NCBI RefSeq assembly: GCF_963576675.1
Contig: NC_088914.1
Location: 80,536,441 to 80,600,440 of the forward strand
Reading direction: 5' to 3'
DNA length: 64,000 nucleotides
DNA from: Euphorbia lathyris
Lineage: Eukaryota; Streptophyta; Magnoliopsida; Malpighiales; Euphorbiaceae
Position numbers and translations under genes: made by a program. Shown piece by piece: positions 59,930 through 64,000 of the stretch. The notes under the pieces were generated by a model. That model saw nothing but the letters and a program-made list of their open reading frames with translations, searched no databases and was not told where the DNA came from. How positions within the stretch are numbered: the stretch's first letter is position 1; each line of letters begins with the position of its first letter.

Positions 59930-62900
59930 ATGATTGGCATATCTTGGAACTGTCGAGGGCTTGGCATCCTCGAGCAGTTACTGTGTTGAAGAAACTCGTC
60001 AACACGCGTAGGCCTCAGTTTATTTTTTTAATGGAAACCCTTGTGCAAGCAAATAAAATGGACTCGATTAAGCGAAGTCTTGGCTTTGATTCTTGTTTTG
60101 TTGTAGATTGTATTGGTCATAGCGGGGGGCTTGCCCTCCTCTGGAATAATAAAATTAGCATTTCTGTTTTGTCTTATTCTCAGTCACATATTGATTTCTC
60201 TGTTACTGAAACACCTATGACGACCTGGCGCTGCACTGGCTTCTATGGTCAGCCGGATCGAAATAATAGAAACATGTCATGGAACCTCCTAAAGGAGCTT
60301 AAACAAAGATCTCTGCTGCCCTGGTGCGTAATAGGAGATTGTAACGACCTGCTGTTCGTATCTGATAAGAAAGGAGGAGCCCCGCACCCGGAGTGGCTCT
60401 TTCGTGGGTTCACGGAAGCGTTGAACCACTGTGAGCTTGTTGATTTGCCCCTCATTGGATATGGTTTTACGTGGGAGCGGGGGCGTGGAACAGACAATTT
60501 TGTCGAGGAACGGCTTGACCGTTGCTTAACTAGTCCGACTTGGACAGACCTGTTTCCAGATGCATCTCTATACTGTTTATTTGCGAGTGTCTCTGACCAC
60601 CACCCTATTGAATTCCGCACGACCGCCCCCTCACGGTCAAGGGTCAAACGCCGGTTCAAAATTGAAAACGGCTGGTTCAGAGAGAGAGGATTCATGGAAT
60701 GTGTCACGAAACGCTGGGGCGAGACGACTGAGCTTCAATTATGTGATAGACTCGTGGATAGTGCAAATATGATGCAGAATTGGGGTGGTAATTATGTTCA
60801 GCGTTTTTCTGCAGGGATCAAAAAATGTAATCAGGAACTGACTGCAATCATGCGCAATCCGGACATGAACGGGTCTGCCATGGCTACAGAAAAGAGAACG
60901 GAACTAAACGCATTGCTACAGCAGGAGGAAGACTATTGGCGACAACGGGCCAAAGGGTTCTGGTTACAAGGAGGAGATCGCAATAGTAGTTTCTTCCATA
61001 AGCAGGCGATAGGTAGAAAAAGAAGTAATAAGGTCTTAAAACTGCAGCGGGATGACAGTAGCTGGGCGGAATCGTAGGATGAGATGCGAGAGGTAGTTCT
61101 GAGATATTTCCAGCAGCTGTTCGATGACCAAATGGGTAGCACGACGAATAACCTTGGTCTGGAGGGAGTAACTAGCCGAGTCTCTGACAGTATGAACGCA
61201 AGGCTGATAGCACCATTCACTCCGGAGGAATTCAAAGCGGCTACCTTCTCTATGCACCCTGATAAGTCCCCAGGGCCCGACGGACTAAACCCGGCTTACT
61301 ATCAAAAGTTCTGGACCACTATTGGTGATGCTGTCTTTGAATCATGCAACCACTGGATACGTACAAGTACCTTCCCACAACACATTTTCCACACTACTGT
61401 CGTGCTTATCCCAAAGGTAGAAAACCATGTCGCTATGAAAGATCTAAGGCCTATATCACTCTGTAATGTCATTTACAAAATCATGGCAAAGGTCTTGGCG
61501 AATCGGTTAAAACAGATTCTCCCGGATATAATCTCAGAGGAACAATCGGCATTTGTACCGGGTCGGTCAATATCTGACAATGTTATGGTCGCGTTTGAAA
61601 TCATCCACACTATGAAGAGGAAGGTCCGAGGGAAACAGGGAGGAATTGCACTCAAGCTTGACATCAGTAAAGCTTATGACCGGGTCCGATGGTCCTACTT
61701 GCAAGCTATCATGGAGAAAATGGGGTTCCACCCAACCTTTGTGAGGTGGATCATGCAATGTGTCCAGTCGGTTAGCTACCAGTTCCTTCTAAATGGGGAG
61801 GAGGTGGGACCACTCTATCCGATGAGAGGATTACGACAAGGGGACCCCCTGTCACCATACCTTTTTATCCTTTGTGCAGAAGGGTTGTCAACTTTGTTAA
61901 AACAAGCAGAAGGGGCAGGGCAGATTCAGGGGCTGAGAGCTAGTCTACACGGGCCGCGGATATCTCATATACTTTTCGCAGACGACAGCTTCTTCTTCAT
62001 CAGAGCAACAACGAGTGATGTTTTAACTATGATGGGTATCCTAGAGAAGTATGAAACAGCATCAGGCCAATCTGTGAACTGCTAAAAATCTGGAATTCTA
62101 TTCAGCCCCAATGTAACCATAAAAGATCAACTGGTTCTCAAGAATATGCTCGGGGTCACAGCATCGCTCAATATTGGCAGATATCTGGGACTTCCCTCCC
62201 TTATCGGAAGGAAAAAGAGATCTGTGTTTAGCTATCTGCGGGATAGGCTGTGGCGAAGACTCTTTAGCTGGCACAGCAGATTCCTCTCACAGGCTGGTAA
62301 GGAGGCTCTCCTCAAAGCAGTGGCATAAGCTATCCCAACCTACTATATGAGCATCTTTTTATTGCTGATTACGCTCTGTGATGATCTCCAGCGAATGATG
62401 AATTCGTTCTGGTGGGGTTCTAGTACGAATGGGAAGCATATTCGATGGGCGGCCTGGGAAAAATTGTGTCTAAGAAAGGATGAGGGGGGTATGGGGTTCC
62501 GCCACCTTGACTCATTTAACCTTGCATTACTTGGGAAACAAGCATGGAACTTGATTACTAATCCGAATGCTCTGGCCTGTAGAGTTATCAAAGCCAAATA
62601 CTTCCGTGAAGGGACCTTCTGGACGGCTTCGTTGGGTAATAACCCGAGCCTTGTTTGGAGGAGCATCTTAGAATCAAGACCTATCCTTGCTAAGGGATGT
62701 CGGTGGCGTGTTGGGGACGACAGGAACATTAACATATGGTCTGATCCATGGATACCGAAGCAGCCGCCATTCATGGCCACGTCGGTGATAGTGCCTGGAT
62801 TTGAGAACTATAGGGTGGCGGATCTTCTGGACGAGGGTCAAGGGAGGTGGAACTCAGGGCTGCTGTTGGGGATTTTCAATCCAGATGACGTGACTGAAAT

Positions 62901-64000
62901 TTTAACGATACCAGTAGGATATACAAGAATAGACAATGTCGTGATATGGCACTTTGATAGGAAAGGGAGCTATAAGGTGAAATCTAGATACCGACTTGCT
63001 TTTGAGAACTGGCTTGAGGATGATAATACTGAATCACGGAAAGATTGGGCCCTCATCTGGAAGTTAAATATACCTCCGAGAGTGAAAATCTTCATGTGGA
63101 AACTGTGTGCGGGTTATATCCCCACCCGAGAAAAGTTGGCGCTACGAGGCATACCAAACACGAACAACTGTGTTGTCTGTGGGACGCTTGGTGAACACCG
63201 TTTCCATGTTTTTATCGATTGCAGGTATGCGGAGGATTGCTGGAGGGAGGCGGGAACAAGCCTGACTGATATACATTTGGATGATTTTGAAGAATGGTGT
63301 GGCGTCCAGTTGAAGGCATTCCAAAAGTTACAAGAGCAGGAGGAGTTTTGCCTGGTTTTATGGGAAATATGGAAGCAGCGAAATAATTCTCTGTGGAACG
63401 CAAAACTTGTACCTACGCATCGAGCACTGCAGGCTGCACGACAATTCCTAACGGAGTTCCAGCAATTCTCACCTGGGAGGAGGGAGAGTCTGTCGCCAAT
63501 GAGTAGAAGGCGGACCCCGCGATGGCAACTCCCGCCACTCGGCGGTCTTAAGATAAACGTGGATGCAGCACTTGATGAGCAAGGAGGCCGGGTTGGTATT
63601 GGCATCGTTTGCCGAGACGGTCTGGGACGAATCCGCAACTGTTGGACGAAAGTCATCCAAGGTAGATGGCTGCCGCAAATTACAGAAGCCGTCGGCCTCT
63701 ACGAAGCCCTCAGCTGGGTGCAGGAGCAGTTGCTACAGGGGCAGCATATGCAGGTTGGTGCGATCGAAATGGACGCAAAAGGTGTCGTGGATGCATTTCA
63801 CAGTACGGTTCGTAATGATTCTGAGCTAGGGAGCATAATGATGAGGTGCCGGGCTTGCGCGGAACTGTGTCATAACCCCACCATCTCACACATCAATCGT
63901 CAAGCGAATAGTGTAGCGGATAGATTAGCAAAAGAAGCTTTTTATTGGCCTAATCCATGTTTCTGGAATTCAGCCCCTCACTTTGTGAGATCACTGGCTG
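59930..64000 (+). pseudogene. LINE ORF2: endonuclease, reverse transcriptase, RNase H
   Basis: The ATG at 59930 starts MIGISWNCRGLG; a 1-bp deletion near 59968 shifts it to the frame used afterwards. Endonuclease: IFLMETL, VIGDCNDLLFVSDKKGG and SDHHPIEF. RT: SPGPDGLNPAYYQKFW, DISKAYDRVRWSYLQAI, LRQGDPLSPYLFILCAEGL and the catalytic FADD (ILFADDSFFF). Then a zf-RVT-type domain (VKIFMWKLCAGYIPTREKL, CVVCG), and RNase H with INVDAALDEQGG, EAVGLYEALSWVQ, IEMDAKGVVDAF and NSVADRLAKEAF. Stops at 61075-61077, 62083-62085 and 62326-62328. It runs off the window. Confidence 0.92.

Larger units (their letters stand above)
58801..64000 (+). mobile_element. L1-type LINE (non-LTR retrotransposon), 3' end outside the window
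   Basis: Two ORFs in plant L1 order: ORF1 with a DUF4283-like domain and zinc knuckle, ORF2 with APE-type endonuclease, RT, a Cys-rich domain and RNase H. Both are in one reading frame except for the 1-bp deletion near 59968. Four stops and that deletion inactivate an otherwise continuous copy. Confidence 0.93.

Overview
The window is a block of repetitive DNA from a plant nuclear genome, most likely a eudicot. The evidence is plant-type LTR retrotransposons (Ty3/gypsy Athila and Tat lineages, Ty1/copia SIRE lineage), a plant L1-type LINE with a C-terminal RNase H domain, and plastid DNA (ycf2, rpl16, petD) embedded in a retrotransposon. I see no intact host gene. Almost every long reading frame belongs to a transposable element, and nearly all carry stops or frameshifts.

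The main structure is a nest of insertions whose borders can be read from target-site duplications (TSDs). Level 0 is a hAT transposase pseudogene, split into 1-853 and 53855-54470. Level 1 is a CACTA element at 854-53854 (ends CACTATGCCA/TGGCATAGTG, TSD GAT); its own DNA is only about 4.9 kb. Level 2 is a GC-rich non-autonomous hAT element at 4528-52646 (ends TAGGGATG/CATCCCTA, TSD CATGCTAG). Level 3 is two Athila-type elements inside that: Athila-1 at 4733-44639 (minus strand, TSD CCCCC) and Athila-2 at 45103-52470 (plus strand, TSD GGGAC). Level 4, inside Athila-1, holds a SIRE-like copia element (about 8872-24236, minus), a degenerate Tat-like element (about 26541-30800, plus) and a young Tat element (32767-42701, plus, TSD AGGTG, LTRs about 99% identical). 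Level 5, inside SIRE, holds a solo LTR (13539-14978) and a mosaic organelle-DNA insertion (about 16400-17790).

Right of the nest, 54471-58800 is AT-rich non-coding DNA with two small DNA transposons: a 279-bp hAT-like MITE (56376-56654) and a 499-bp Mutator-like MITE with long inverted arms (57409-57907). From about 58800 to the window end is an L1-type LINE with ORF1 (DUF4283-like plus zinc knuckle) and ORF2 (endonuclease, reverse transcriptase, zinc-binding domain, RNase H), running off the end.

The most interesting biology is a gene antisense to the young Tat element (41925 to 39739). It has two phase-0 GT-AG introns of 72 and 85 bp lying between its coding blocks. Introns on the antisense strand would not be spliced from the sense genomic RNA, which would explain how they survive reverse transcription. 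Other points of note are the plastid mosaic, a SIRE env-position ORF of about 975 codons whose frame is restored when the solo LTR is removed, four zinc knuckles in the SIRE gag, and a palindromic module repeated three times in Athila-2. Names rest on recognised motifs and recalled family features; no database search was possible.
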